Below the pieces are notes generated by a model, which worked only from the letters and a program-made list of their open reading frames with translations, was not told the origin of the DNA and did not search any database. 64,000 nt of DNA, from assembly GCF_038397725.1 (NCBI RefSeq), contig NZ_CP151634.1, positions 2,356,001 to 2,420,000 on the forward strand, read 5' to 3'. Shown here piece by piece: positions 34,181 through 42,836 of this stretch (positions are counted from its first letter, which is position 1; every line of letters begins with the position of its first letter). The DNA comes from Microbacterium sp. LWO13-1.2 (GTDB lineage: Bacteria; Actinomycetota; Actinomycetes; Actinomycetales; Microbacteriaceae). A program made the translations under genes and the position numbers.

Positions 34181-35569
34181 TCAGGCGTCGACGCGTCGGT
34201 CGGCGCGACCGGTGTGCAGGTAGAGGGCACGACCAGCGCCGTCGTCGCCGACGAACGCATGCGGGATGTGCATGCCGTGTTCGGGGACGCGAGGAATCAG
34301 GCTGTCGCCGTTCCACCCGACGAGCTCCGTCGGCTTCGGGGCGGGGTCGTACTCGGCGAAAGCGCCTTTCATGGTGCGCTCGAGCCAGATCCGGCCGTCG
34401 TCGTCGAGTCGTACCGTCGATTCGGAGACCGACGAGGAGTACGTGCCGAGAATCCGATCCACGTCGATCCCCACCGGGCTCTCGGGTGGAGCGGGCAGGG
34501 GTGGCACCGTGACGCCGGCGAGAGCGCCCAGGATCTTCGTCATCAGCGCGGTGTACAGCGAGACGGGCGCCACGCCGTTGGTGAGGATCACCACCGCGAC
34601 ACCGGCGCCGGGGACGATGCGCAGGAAGGAGGTCTGGCCGATCGTGCCGCCATCGTGGCCGATGACGGGCCCGCCGTCCCAGTCGAAAATCTCCCAGCCG
34701 AGACCCCACGCGTTTCCCATGAGGCCCAAGTCGGGAAGCTCCACTTGGCGCTCCTGCATGGCTGCGACGCTTTCGGCGGAGAGGATCCGGGTACCGTCGG
34801 GTCCTGTACCCCCGTCGATGTGCATGCGCGCGTATCCCAGAAGATCGCGAGGGGTCATCGCCAGCATCGCGCCGGCCGGGACGTTGGAGCGAACCAGACC
34901 CCATACCGGTGCCGGAACGGGCTCGCCGCCGTCTTCGGAATCGACGTGACCGAGCGCCGCACGGAACCGGATCGCCTCGGACGCGTCTGTCGCGAGATGG
35001 GTGAGCTGCAGCGGGTTTGCCAGGTGCTCGCGGAGTGCGCGGTCGAACGGCTTGTCGCGCAGCACCTCGATGATGCGGCCGAGCACCACGAACGCGGCGT
35101 TGTTGTACGAGAAGCGCTCGCCGGGCGCGAACAGTTGCGGTGCCTCGGCGATCACCGCGAGAAGCTTCTCGACGCAGTCGTCGCCGACGCCGGTATCGAT
35201 GAACAGGTCGCCCTCGAAACCGCCGACGTGGCTGAGCAGCTGTCGCGTCGTGATCGCGCTCGCGGCCGTGTCATCGACGAGAGCGAACGCGGGGACCGTG
35301 TCCCGCACCGGCGCATCGAGGTCGAGGAGCCCCTCGTCCACGAGCTGCATGATCAGCGTCGTCGTCCAGGTCTTCGTGATCGATCCGACCTGGAAGACGG
35401 AATCGACATCGGCCTCGACGCCGGTGTTCAGATTCAGGATGCCGGTCGCAGTGGTGAAGACTTCGCCGTCGGCGAGGATGCCGACGGATGCTGCCGGAAC
35501 GTGTTCTGCGGCGATCAGTTCGGCGAGGTTTTCCTGTACCCAGGCGCCGATCTCGGACAGCGTGGACAT
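34181..35569 (-). CDS. S12 family serine hydrolase, D-aminopeptidase/beta-lactamase type (copy b)
   Basis: 462 residues, the same length and motif spacing as copy a (S63-I-T-K66, Y155-N-N157, H305-D-G307). The two are largely identical in the N-terminal half and more diverged in the C-terminal domain, which may set substrate range. No signal peptide. The leader, including AGAGGAG and the inverted repeat, is conserved between the copies. It probably acts on peptides delivered by the receptor encoded just downstream. Confidence 0.88.
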   Translation of the reverse strand: MSTLSEIGAWVQENLAELIAAEHVPAASVGILADGEVFTTATGILNLNTGVEADVDSVFQVGSITKTWTTTLIMQLVDEGLLDLDAPVRDTVPAFALVDDTAASAITTRQLLSHVGGFEGDLFIDTGVGDDCVEKLLAVIAEAPQLFAPGERFSYNNAAFVVLGRIIEVLRDKPFDRALREHLANPLQLTHLATDASEAIRFRAALGHVDSEDGGEPVPAPVWGLVRSNVPAGAMLAMTPRDLLGYARMHIDGGTGPDGTRILSAESVAAMQERQVELPDLGLMGNAWGLGWEIFDWDGGPVIGHDGGTIGQTSFLRIVPGAGVAVVILTNGVAPVSLYTALMTKILGALAGVTVPPLPAPPESPVGIDVDRILGTYSSSVSESTVRLDDDGRIWLERTMKGAFAEYDPAPKPTELVGWNGDSLIPRVPEHGMHIPHAFVGDDGAGRALYLHTGRADRRVDA

Positions 35570-35591
35570 GTGCGCTCCTCTTCATCGAAGG

Positions 35592-35617
35592 CGCCGTCGT
35601 TCGGGGTTTCGACGGCG
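35592..35617 (-). promoter_or_regulatory. Leader inverted repeat before S12 copy b
   Basis: CGCCGTCG and CGACGGCG (8-bp arms, 10-nt loop) occupy the position of the copy a element. The A-T pair nearest the loop in copy a is a G-C pair here. Upstream, ATAGTCTCGGGCCA is also conserved between the copies and contains a possible -10 (TAGTCT). Confidence 0.6.
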
Positions 35618-35714
35618 ACTGGCCCGAGACTATGCGGGGGGAGGGGCACCGCTGGTTGTGCGCGAGGACCAGACTTGCTCGCCGTGACGTTCGCCGAGGC
35701 CAAAGCGAATCGGA

Positions 35715-37043
35715 TCAGCGTCGACGCACTGCGCGCAGACCGACGTGCAGCAGGTCAGGACCGCCCTCTGCGGGAGTCAGAGTGCGCCCGACCGCCTGAT
35801 CGTCGTCGGTGATCAGCGCGCCATCTTCGCGCACGCGGATTCGCATCGGCGGACGGGCGGGAATGCCGAGCGCAACGATGTGCGGCGCGAGGACCATGCC
35901 GAATTCGAGGGCGTCACCCACGCGAGTGACGTCGTAATGCCATTGTCCGGCGTCGTAGATTCCGGTGACGGCGTCCAGGGCGTCGGTGTCACCGAGCGTG
36001 ACGGGAGGAGGCGTCCTGGTGATGCCGCGGAGGTGCTCGAAGCACCAGTCGATGAGCAGTGTGCCCAGGGCTTTGCCGCTTCCGCTGTTGGTGAGGACGG
36101 TGATCGCGAGATCCTGGTCCGGAGCGAAGAGGAACTCGCTCAACTGGATGTCGTAGATGTTTCCGCCGTGCATCACGACTCTGGTGTCGCCGCGGCGGGT
36201 GAGCAACCAGGGGAATCCGATCGCCTCCACAGGGGGACCGGCAGTGACCTGCGGCTGCTGCATCCGCAGTCGAGTGGAATCGCTGACCGGGGCGCTCCCC
36301 TCGGTCTCTCCACGCATGTGGAACCGGGCGTAGCGGAGCTGATCTCCGACCGAGGAGACGATCCCGCCCTCGGCATTCATATCGCGTGTCAGGCCCAGAA
36401 GGGGAAGCGTCGACATCTCTCCTTCCCGACCCGGCACGTGGCCGACGGCGTGCGGCCGGGTCATGACCTCCCAGGGGAAGAAGAACGTCTCGGTCATCCC
36501 CAGCGGATCGAGCACGATCCGCCGTACGGCGCTCTCGAACGTCTCGCCGGTGACGACTTCGATCACGCGACCGAGGAGGCGCATCCCGGCGTTGCTGTAC
36601 GACGCGATCGTGCCGGGCGCGAAGAACTGGGGGAGGGATCCATAGGTGGCGATGTTGCGTGCGAGCGCGTCATCGCCCCAGCCGTCGAGCTCGTCGGCAT
36701 CGCCGAGGAAACCTCCGGAGTGCGTGAGGAGATGCCGGATCCGAAGCTCCTGCAGCGCCGACTCATCAGCCAGCCGGAGGTCGGGCAGCACGTCGATCAC
36801 GCGCGTGTCGAGCGTGAGCAGGCCGTTCTCGATCAAGTGCATCGCGACCGTGCCGGTGAACGTCTTCGACGTCGAGCCGATCTGGAAGAGCGTGCGCTCG
36901 GTGACGGCCGCTCCCGTGTCGGTGGCGGCGACCCCGGTGGTCAGGATGTGCTCCTGGTCGCCGTCGACGATGCCGATCACGGCGCCGGGAACGTTCAGTT
37001 CTCTGGCGCTGCGATCCAGGAAGGTCTGCAGGTCGTTCAGCAT
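35715..37043 (-). CDS. S12 family serine hydrolase (copy c, divergent)
   Basis: A 442-residue SxxK hydrolase with S57-T-S-K60, Y149-S-N151 and H292-G-G294, and a C-terminal beta domain. It is only distantly similar to copies a and b. No signal peptide. ATG start at 37043 with GAGGAG 7 nt upstream; an in-frame GTG one codon earlier would overlap the deacylase stop as GTGA. It is translationally coupled to the N-acyl-D-amino acid deacylase, so it may provide that enzyme's substrate or act on related D-compounds. Confidence 0.86.
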   Translation of the reverse strand: MLNDLQTFLDRSARELNVPGAVIGIVDGDQEHILTTGVAATDTGAAVTERTLFQIGSTSKTFTGTVAMHLIENGLLTLDTRVIDVLPDLRLADESALQELRIRHLLTHSGGFLGDADELDGWGDDALARNIATYGSLPQFFAPGTIASYSNAGMRLLGRVIEVVTGETFESAVRRIVLDPLGMTETFFFPWEVMTRPHAVGHVPGREGEMSTLPLLGLTRDMNAEGGIVSSVGDQLRYARFHMRGETEGSAPVSDSTRLRMQQPQVTAGPPVEAIGFPWLLTRRGDTRVVMHGGNIYDIQLSEFLFAPDQDLAITVLTNSGSGKALGTLLIDWCFEHLRGITRTPPPVTLGDTDALDAVTGIYDAGQWHYDVTRVGDALEFGMVLAPHIVALGIPARPPMRIRVREDGALITDDDQAVGRTLTPAEGGPDLLHVGLRAVRRR

Positions 37044-38530
37044 CACGGTTCTCCTCGTACGGCTCGGCCAGGGTAGGTGTCCGCCACGATGTCGCCGTCT
37101 CTGACCACGGCGGTGCCGTTCACGAACAGCTGGCGGACACCTTGAGCGGGGCGGATGGGGTCGAGATATGTCGCGCGATCGGTGAGGGTCGCGGGATCGA
37201 GCACCACGATGTCGGCATCGGCTCCGATGCGGAGATGCCCCTTGCCTCGCATGGCGGGTGAGGTCTCATCGAGCACCCGAGCGGGAAGGTAGGAGCATCG
37301 TCGGAACGCCTCGAGCCAGGTCCAGGTCTCCGACTCGCGCACCATCAGTCGGAGCGACTTCGTGAACGTGCCCGCCGTGCGCGGGTGGGTCTGACCGCCA
37401 GGAGGCAGCGGCCACTGCGTCGTCTCGTGCGTTGCCGGTGCACCGTCGCGCGCAGGCCAGAACACGGGCATGGCGTCGCTGGCGACGATCGAGTCGGGGA
37501 AAGCGAGGGAGCGATGCAGATGCGCGCGGTCGAGCGGATCCGCTTCATCGAGGAAAGTCACGATGCACGCCGCGGCGGGGTCCGTCCGACGGATCTCGCG
37601 CAGTCTCGCTTCATCGGCGATGCGTTCTCCCGTCTCGACGAGCACGAGAGCGGACGGCGCGATGCCGAGGCCAGGAAGCTTCTCCGGGGCGAGGAAGAAT
37701 GCGCCGATCGCCGTGCTCCCCGCGCCGTAGGGATAGGCCTCGACGGTCACCCGGGATCCGGCGGCGATCGTTCGCTCCATCTGCAGGAGAACGCGATCCA
37801 CGTGCCGGAGCGAAGTGCTGTTGACGTGACAGTGATGCATCGCGGCTCCGGTCTCGCCGGCAGCGCGAAGAAGCTCTTCGGTGCCGTCGATCGGTGTCGC
37901 GGGGTCGGCTTCGATCAGCTCTCGCACGTGAGTGAATGTCGGGGTGCGAGCCGCCGCTGCGAGGCGGGCGACATCGAGATACTCGTCGGGGTCGGTACGC
38001 GGGGCGTAGCCCATGAGGACGCCGATGCCGAGCGCTCCCGCGGCGAGTTCGCCCTCCAGCAGACCGAGCCAGCGGCGGCGCTCTGACAGGCTGGAGCTGC
38101 GCTGCCACTCGGGATCTCCCAGAAGTTCCATGGAGGCGTGGATGTCGGGGACCGGAACGCGCTCGAGGTGCGCGTATGCACGAGCCTGAGCCCAGGAGGC
38201 TGAGAAGCCGTAGTTCAGCGGGCGCCCCTCCTGCTCCGCGCGGGCGGTCGCCTCCGCGACGGGCATGAGGCCGGCCTCGAGGTCGAGCGCTGTCGTGACC
38301 CCATCCATCGCCTGCAGTCGCTGGCCGGCGATCGAGTGCACATGGCTGTGCAGATCCACGAAGCCGGGCCCCACGATCATGCCGGTGGCGTCGATCGTCT
38401 CCGAGTCGGTGCGAGTCCCGACCTCGTTCCCGATCGCAACCACACGGCCGTCAGAGATCAAGACGTCCGCGATCTGATCGGTGTCGGTTCCCGGGTCGAT
38501 GACGCGCCCGCCGCGAAGAATGATGTCCAC
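37043..38530 (-). CDS. N-acyl-D-amino acid deacylase, probably D-glutamate type (amidohydrolase superfamily)
   Basis: A 495-residue metal-dependent amidohydrolase. The short beta-sandwich start [14 protein letters not shown] leads to the metal site H61-S-H63 in [10 protein letters not shown]. Later segments ([31 protein letters not shown]) match N-acyl-D-glutamate deacylases rather than general D-aminoacylases. It would free D-amino acids from N-acyl derivatives in the cytoplasm. The start is the GTG at 38530, because the N-terminal strand begins there; no ribosome site is evident. It is the first gene of the 20-kb array and is divergent from the lacI-type gene. Confidence 0.85.
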   Translation of the reverse strand: MDIILRGGRVIDPGTDTDQIADVLISDGRVVAIGNEVGTRTDSETIDATGMIVGPGFVDLHSHVHSIAGQRLQAMDGVTTALDLEAGLMPVAEATARAEQEGRPLNYGFSASWAQARAYAHLERVPVPDIHASMELLGDPEWQRSSSLSERRRWLGLLEGELAAGALGIGVLMGYAPRTDPDEYLDVARLAAAARTPTFTHVRELIEADPATPIDGTEELLRAAGETGAAMHHCHVNSTSLRHVDRVLLQMERTIAAGSRVTVEAYPYGAGSTAIGAFFLAPEKLPGLGIAPSALVLVETGERIADEARLREIRRTDPAAACIVTFLDEADPLDRAHLHRSLAFPDSIVASDAMPVFWPARDGAPATHETTQWPLPPGGQTHPRTAGTFTKSLRLMVRESETWTWLEAFRRCSYLPARVLDETSPAMRGKGHLRIGADADIVVLDPATLTDRATYLDPIRPAQGVRQLFVNGTAVVRDGDIVADTYPGRAVRGEP

Positions 38531-38554
38531 GACGCCACAGTGGCATCCCGTCCT

Positions 38555-38581
38555 CTTCGTGTCCGGTGCTCCGACACGAAG
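38555..38581. promoter_or_regulatory. Inverted repeat in the promoter region of the array
   Basis: CTTCGTGTC (38555-38563) and GACACGAAG (38573-38581) flank a 9-nt loop, 25 nt upstream of the GTG of the deacylase gene. The loop holds GTGCTCC, which also occurs in the inverted repeat in front of the PucR-type gene. It is a candidate operator for the array. Confidence 0.45.
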
Positions 38582-38700
38582 TCCCCGCCGGATTCCGGTG
38601 TGATCGGACAACCCGCTCCGTGCGAGGTGGGCGAAACCCATCGCTTCCTGGCTCGACAGGGTGCGCGGAACGGGCGCTACCGACATAATGAATGTACCCA

Positions 38701-38714
38701 TGTGACCGTGCACA
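38701..38714. promoter_or_regulatory. LacI-type half-palindrome upstream of the lacI-type gene
   Basis: TGTGACCGTGCACA resembles the operator at 39804-39819 and lies between a -10 (CATAAT, 38684-38689) and the ribosome site GAGGAGG (38718-38724). It is probably an autoregulatory site. Confidence 0.5.
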
Positions 38715-38729
38715 CGCGAGGAGGCTGTG

Positions 38730-39743
38730 ATGTCGACGGCTTCCGAGCGTGCCCGCCTGCCGAGCATCCGTGACGTCGCCCGGCTTGCCGGCGTCTCGCA
38801 TCAGACGGTGTCCCGCGTCTTGAACGATCACCCCAGCATCCGCCCGGAGACGAAGGCGAGAGTGCTCGACGCGATCTCCGTGCTCGACTACCGGCCGAAC
38901 CTGGCCGCTCGAGCCCTCGTGACGAGCCGGTCGAACACCCTCGGCATCCTCTCCGCGACGATCGGCGAGTTCGGGCCGACGTCGTCCATCGCGAGCATTG
39001 AGGATGCGGCGCGCGAGGAGGGCTACTCGGTCTCGACGCTCAATCTCGCAGCCACGACGCCGGAGGCCATCGGCAACGCGGTGCGCCAGCTCGCCCGTGA
39101 GCAGGTGGACGGGATCGTCGTCCTCGCTCCGCAGGTGCGCGTCTTCCACGTGCTGCGCGGGATGGCGGTCGACCTGCCGTTCGTCACACTCCAGACCGCA
39201 TCCGGTTCGGACGGAGTGAGCCTGTCTGCTGATCAGGTGGCCGGTGCGCGAGCCGCGACCGAGCATCTCATCGCGCTCGGGCACAGCGAGATCCTGCACC
39301 TCGCCGGACCGCAGGACTGGATCGAGGCGGAGTCGCGGATGCGCGGATATCTGGAGGCGCTGCGCGCGGCCGACCTGCCGACGTTCCCGCCGATCCGCGG
39401 GGACTGGTCGGCTGATTTCGGCTATTTCGCGGGGCAGGAGTTGGCGCGTCGGCGTGACTTCACCGCGGTCTTCGCGGCGAATGACCTGATGGCGATCGGT
39501 CTGATGCACGGCTTCCGGGATGCCGCGGTCCGCGTACCCGATGACGTCAGTGTCGTCGGGTTCGACGACATCCCCGTCGCCGCCCACGTCTCACCGACGT
39601 TGACGACGGTGCACCAGGAGTTCCCGGAACTCGGGCGTCGTGCCGTGCGGATTCTGCTCGCGCAGATCCGTGGGGATGAGACGCCGTCCTTCGGCGAGCT
39701 GCATCCGACGCTGCGCGTCCGTGAATCAACCACATCACGGTAG
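38730..39743 (+). CDS. LacI family transcriptional regulator
   Basis: A 337-residue repressor. The N-terminal HTH with hinge ([22 protein letters not shown], residues ~12-33) is followed by a periplasmic-binding-like sugar domain ending [17 protein letters not shown], typical of the family. ATG at 38730, with GAGGAGG 5 nt upstream. It stands directly before a CUT2 monosaccharide importer that carries a matching operator at its promoter, so local control of that operon is very likely. It is also divergent from the deacylase gene, so cross-control of the D-amino-acid array is possible. Confidence 0.92.
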   Translation: MSTASERARLPSIRDVARLAGVSHQTVSRVLNDHPSIRPETKARVLDAISVLDYRPNLAARALVTSRSNTLGILSATIGEFGPTSSIASIEDAAREEGYSVSTLNLAATTPEAIGNAVRQLAREQVDGIVVLAPQVRVFHVLRGMAVDLPFVTLQTASGSDGVSLSADQVAGARAATEHLIALGHSEILHLAGPQDWIEAESRMRGYLEALRAADLPTFPPIRGDWSADFGYFAGQELARRRDFTAVFAANDLMAIGLMHGFRDAAVRVPDDVSVVGFDDIPVAAHVSPTLTTVHQEFPELGRRAVRILLAQIRGDETPSFGELHPTLRVRESTTSR

Positions 39744-39766
39744 CGAAACGAAATCTCCGCCAGGAC

Positions 39767-39819
39767 TTGACAGAGTCCCGTCCGAAGCGGACGATGTAAT
39801 CTAATGTGAACGGTCACAT
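39767..39819 (+). promoter_or_regulatory. Promoter and LacI-type operator of the sugar importer operon
   Basis: A perfect -35 TTGACA (39767-39772) is followed after 17 nt by a weak -10 GACGAT (39790-39795). The 16-bp palindrome ATGTGAACGGTCACAT (39804-39819, one asymmetric pair) sits on the predicted transcription start. The position and the central CG are typical of LacI-family repression. The TGTGA/TCACA spacing is 4, not the 6 of a CRP site. Confidence 0.7.
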
Positions 39820-39850
39820 CGAACGTGACCGCCCGTCGCGAGGAAGATCC

Positions 39851-41419
39851 GTGAGCACAACAGCAACGTTGCCGGTCGTAGCAGGCCCCATCTTGGAGAT
39901 GCAGGGCATCACCAAGGAGTTCCCGGGTGTGAAGGCGCTCGCCGATGTGTCGATCACCGTCAGGTCTGGCGAGATCCACGCCATCTGCGGCGAGAACGGC
40001 GCCGGCAAGTCCACCCTGATGAAGGTGCTCTCGGGGGTGTACCCCTACGGCACCTACGACGGCGACATCCTCCTGTACGGCGAGGAGCAGCGCTTCAAGG
40101 ACATCGCGGCCAGTGAGCACGCGGGCGTCGTGATCATCCATCAGGAGCTCGCGCTGATCCCGGAGCTCTCGATCACCGAGAACATCTTCCTGGGCAATGA
40201 GATCCGGCGCTTCGGCAAGATCGACTGGCAGGCGCAGAAGCAGCGTGCGCTCGAGCTGCTCGCGCGCGTGGGCCTCAACGAGAATCCCGATGTCGCGATC
40301 AAGCACCTCGGCGTCGGCAAGCAGCAGCTCATCGAGATCGCCAAGGCGCTCAACAAGGACGTCAAGCTGCTCATCCTCGATGAGCCGACCGCCGCCCTCA
40401 ACGAGAACGATTCGCAGCATCTTCTCGACCTCATCCTCGGGCTGAAGGCCAAGGGGATCGCGTCGATCATCATCAGCCACAAGCTCAACGAGATCGAGCA
40501 GATCGCCGATGAGATCACGATCATCCGCGACGGCCGCACGGTCGAGACCCTCGACATCTCGCGGGGCGAGATCAACGAGGATCGCATCATCCGCGGCATG
40601 GTCGGCCGTTCTCTAGAGAGCCGGTACCCGGACCGCACTCCCGACATCGGCGAGGTGTTCTTCGAGGTCAAGGACTGGTGGGTGCAGCACCCGACCGTCT
40701 CCGAGCGCATGGTCGTCAAGGGCTCGGGCATCAATGTGCGCCGTGGTGAGGTGGTCGGCATCGCCGGCCTCATGGGGGCGGGCCGCACCGAGTTCGCGAT
40801 GAGCATCTTCGGCCGTTCCTACGGCACATTCCTCTCTGGTCGCATGTTCAAGGACGGCCAGGAGATCGTGCTGTCGGACGTGTCCTCGGCGATCAAGCAC
40901 GGCCTCGCCTACGTCAGCGAGGATCGCAAGTCGCTCGGCCTCAACCTGCTCGACACCATCAAGCGTTCGGTCGTGTCGGCGAAGCTGTCGAAGATCGCGG
41001 AACGCGGGGTGGTGAACGAGCAGGAGGAGTTCGTCGTCGCCGAGCGCTACCGCAAGGCGCTGCGCATCAAGACCCCCACCGTCGAGGAGGGCGTCGCGAA
41101 GCTCTCGGGCGGCAACCAGCAGAAGGTCGTGCTCGCGAAGTGGATGTTCACCGACCCCGACCTGCTCATCCTCGACGAGCCCACCCGCGGCATCGACGTC
41201 GGCGCCAAGTACGAGATCTACGCGATCATCAACGAGCTCGCCTCCCAGGGCAAGGGCGTCATCGTCATCTCCAGCGAATTGCCCGAGCTGCTCGGCATCA
41301 CCGATCGCATCTACACCGTCTTCGAGGGTCGGGTCACCGACTGCATCCCTTCCGACCAGGCCACCCCGGAAGAGGTCATGCGCAGCATGACCTCCGCTAC
41401 CCAGAAAGCATCCGCATGA
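39851..41419 (+). CDS. CUT2 sugar ABC transporter ATP-binding protein
   Basis: A 522-residue double ATPase of the XylG/MmsA/GguA type. The first Walker A is GENGAGKST (residues 47-55). The second domain has the degenerate GLMGAGRTE that marks this family, with [15 protein letters not shown] and [12 protein letters not shown] near the end. It drives uptake of a monosaccharide (arabinose, xylose, galactose or similar; not determinable). Start GTG at 39851, preceded by GAGGAAG. It overlaps the permease gene by ATGA. Confidence 0.93.
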   Translation: MSTTATLPVVAGPILEMQGITKEFPGVKALADVSITVRSGEIHAICGENGAGKSTLMKVLSGVYPYGTYDGDILLYGEEQRFKDIAASEHAGVVIIHQELALIPELSITENIFLGNEIRRFGKIDWQAQKQRALELLARVGLNENPDVAIKHLGVGKQQLIEIAKALNKDVKLLILDEPTAALNENDSQHLLDLILGLKAKGIASIIISHKLNEIEQIADEITIIRDGRTVETLDISRGEINEDRIIRGMVGRSLESRYPDRTPDIGEVFFEVKDWWVQHPTVSERMVVKGSGINVRRGEVVGIAGLMGAGRTEFAMSIFGRSYGTFLSGRMFKDGQEIVLSDVSSAIKHGLAYVSEDRKSLGLNLLDTIKRSVVSAKLSKIAERGVVNEQEEFVVAERYRKALRIKTPTVEEGVAKLSGGNQQKVVLAKWMFTDPDLLILDEPTRGIDVGAKYEIYAIINELASQGKGVIVISSELPELLGITDRIYTVFEGRVTDCIPSDQATPEEVMRSMTSATQKASA

Positions 41420-42774
41420 GCACCACGACGACCACCGAGACCGAGAAGCGCGGCTTCCACTTCGGCGACATCCGCAAGATGTTCGGCGGCAACGGCACCT
41501 CGTCGTTGCGCCAGTTCGGCATCCTGGGCAGCCTCCTGGTGATCATCCTGCTCTTCCAGGTGCTCACGATGATCAAGAACCCGAACGGCGCCACCCTGAC
41601 GCCGAACAACCTGATCAACGTCATCAATCAGTACTCGTTCATCCTGATCCTGGCGATCGGCATGGTGATGGTGATCATCATGGGCCACATCGACCTGTCG
41701 GTCGGTTCGGTGGCGGCCTTCAGCGGCATCATCGTCGCGAAGGCGATGGCCGATTGGGATCTTCCCTGGCCGCTCGCGATCCTGCTCGGACTCGGCGTCG
41801 GCGCGCTGGTGGGTGCGTGGCAGGGGTTCTGGGTCGCCTACGTCGGCGTGCCGGCGTTCATCGTGACGCTCGCCGGAATGCTGTTCTTCCGCGGGGCGAA
41901 CCAGTTCATCGGCAACTCGCAGTCGATCCCCGTGCCCGAGGAGTTCGTGTACATCGGGGCCGGCTACCTGCCCGAGGTGGCGCTGCCGCTGAACTTCAAC
42001 GTGCCCACGATGATCCTCGCTCTGATCGGTGTCGCCTGGGTGATCTTCTGGGAGATCCGCACGCGCCGCATCCAGAAGAAGATGGGTTCGGATCGTGCAC
42101 CGGTCTGGGTGAGCGCGACCAAGGTCACGCTGCTCTCGGTCGTCATCCTCGGCGCCGGCTGGCTGTTCGCCACCGGACGCCCCGGAACGAGCTTCCCGGT
42201 CTCGGGTCTGATCCTGCTGGCGCTCGTGATCATCTACTCGTTCGTCACGCGCAACACCGTCTTCGGCCGGCACATCTTCGCCGTCGGCGGCAACCGGCAG
42301 GCGGCTCGCCTCTCGGGCGTCAAGGACCGCTGGGTCGACTTCTTCGTGATGATGAACATGTCGGTGCTCGCCTCGCTGGCCGGCATGATCTTCGTCGCCC
42401 GCTCGCAGGCCTCGGGCCCCGGTGACGGCAACGGCTGGGAGCTCGACGCGATCGCCTCGGTGTTCATCGGCGGCGCCGCGGTCGCCGGCGGCATCGGCAC
42501 GGTGATCGGGTCGATCATCGGCGGTCTCGTGATGGCCTTCCTCAACAACGGCCTTCAACTGCTCGGCCAGGGAGCCGATGTCGTCGCGATGATCAAGGGC
42601 CTCGTGCTCCTGCTCGCCGTCGCCATCGACGTCTGGAACAAGCAGCAGGGCCGCCCGTCTCTCATCGGTTTCCTCACCCGTCGTCGTGGACGGCCGGAGG
42701 ATGCGGAGACCGAGACCTTCAAACCCAATCAGACCTATCAAGCCCCCGCCGTCGACAAGACGAGCGGAAAGTAG
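41416..42774 (+). CDS. CUT2 sugar ABC transporter permease
   Basis: A 452-residue permease of the XylH/MmsB/GguB type with about 10 helices. The family segment [16 protein letters not shown] and the late loop [20 protein letters not shown] are present. An additional hydrophobic pair with a basic loop ([12 protein letters not shown]) in the middle is characteristic of the longer XylH/GguB branch. Its ATG is in an ATGA overlap with the ATPase gene; it functions as a homodimer. Confidence 0.92.
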   Translation: MSTTTTTETEKRGFHFGDIRKMFGGNGTSSLRQFGILGSLLVIILLFQVLTMIKNPNGATLTPNNLINVINQYSFILILAIGMVMVIIMGHIDLSVGSVAAFSGIIVAKAMADWDLPWPLAILLGLGVGALVGAWQGFWVAYVGVPAFIVTLAGMLFFRGANQFIGNSQSIPVPEEFVYIGAGYLPEVALPLNFNVPTMILALIGVAWVIFWEIRTRRIQKKMGSDRAPVWVSATKVTLLSVVILGAGWLFATGRPGTSFPVSGLILLALVIIYSFVTRNTVFGRHIFAVGGNRQAARLSGVKDRWVDFFVMMNMSVLASLAGMIFVARSQASGPGDGNGWELDAIASVFIGGAAVAGGIGTVIGSIIGGLVMAFLNNGLQLLGQGADVVAMIKGLVLLLAVAIDVWNKQQGRPSLIGFLTRRRGRPEDAETETFKPNQTYQAPAVDKTSGK

Positions 42775-42781
42775 GCGGACA

Positions 42782-42806
42782 CCTCGCGTCGCGCACACGC
42801 GCGAGG
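42782..42806 (+). promoter_or_regulatory. Intercistronic hairpin between permease and receptor genes
   Basis: CCTCGCG and CGCGAGG (7 bp, 11-nt loop) lie in the 62-nt gap. Such hairpins often stabilise the receptor part of the mRNA or reduce read-through, so that the receptor can be made in excess. Confidence 0.4.
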
Positions 42807-42836
42807 CATCCGTCGCATACCAGAGAAAGAGATCAC

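Noticed and set aside
39804-39819. CRP-type site in front of the sugar importer
   Set aside because: The half-sites TGTGA and TCACA are spaced by 4, not 6, and a LacI gene with a similar site is adjacent.
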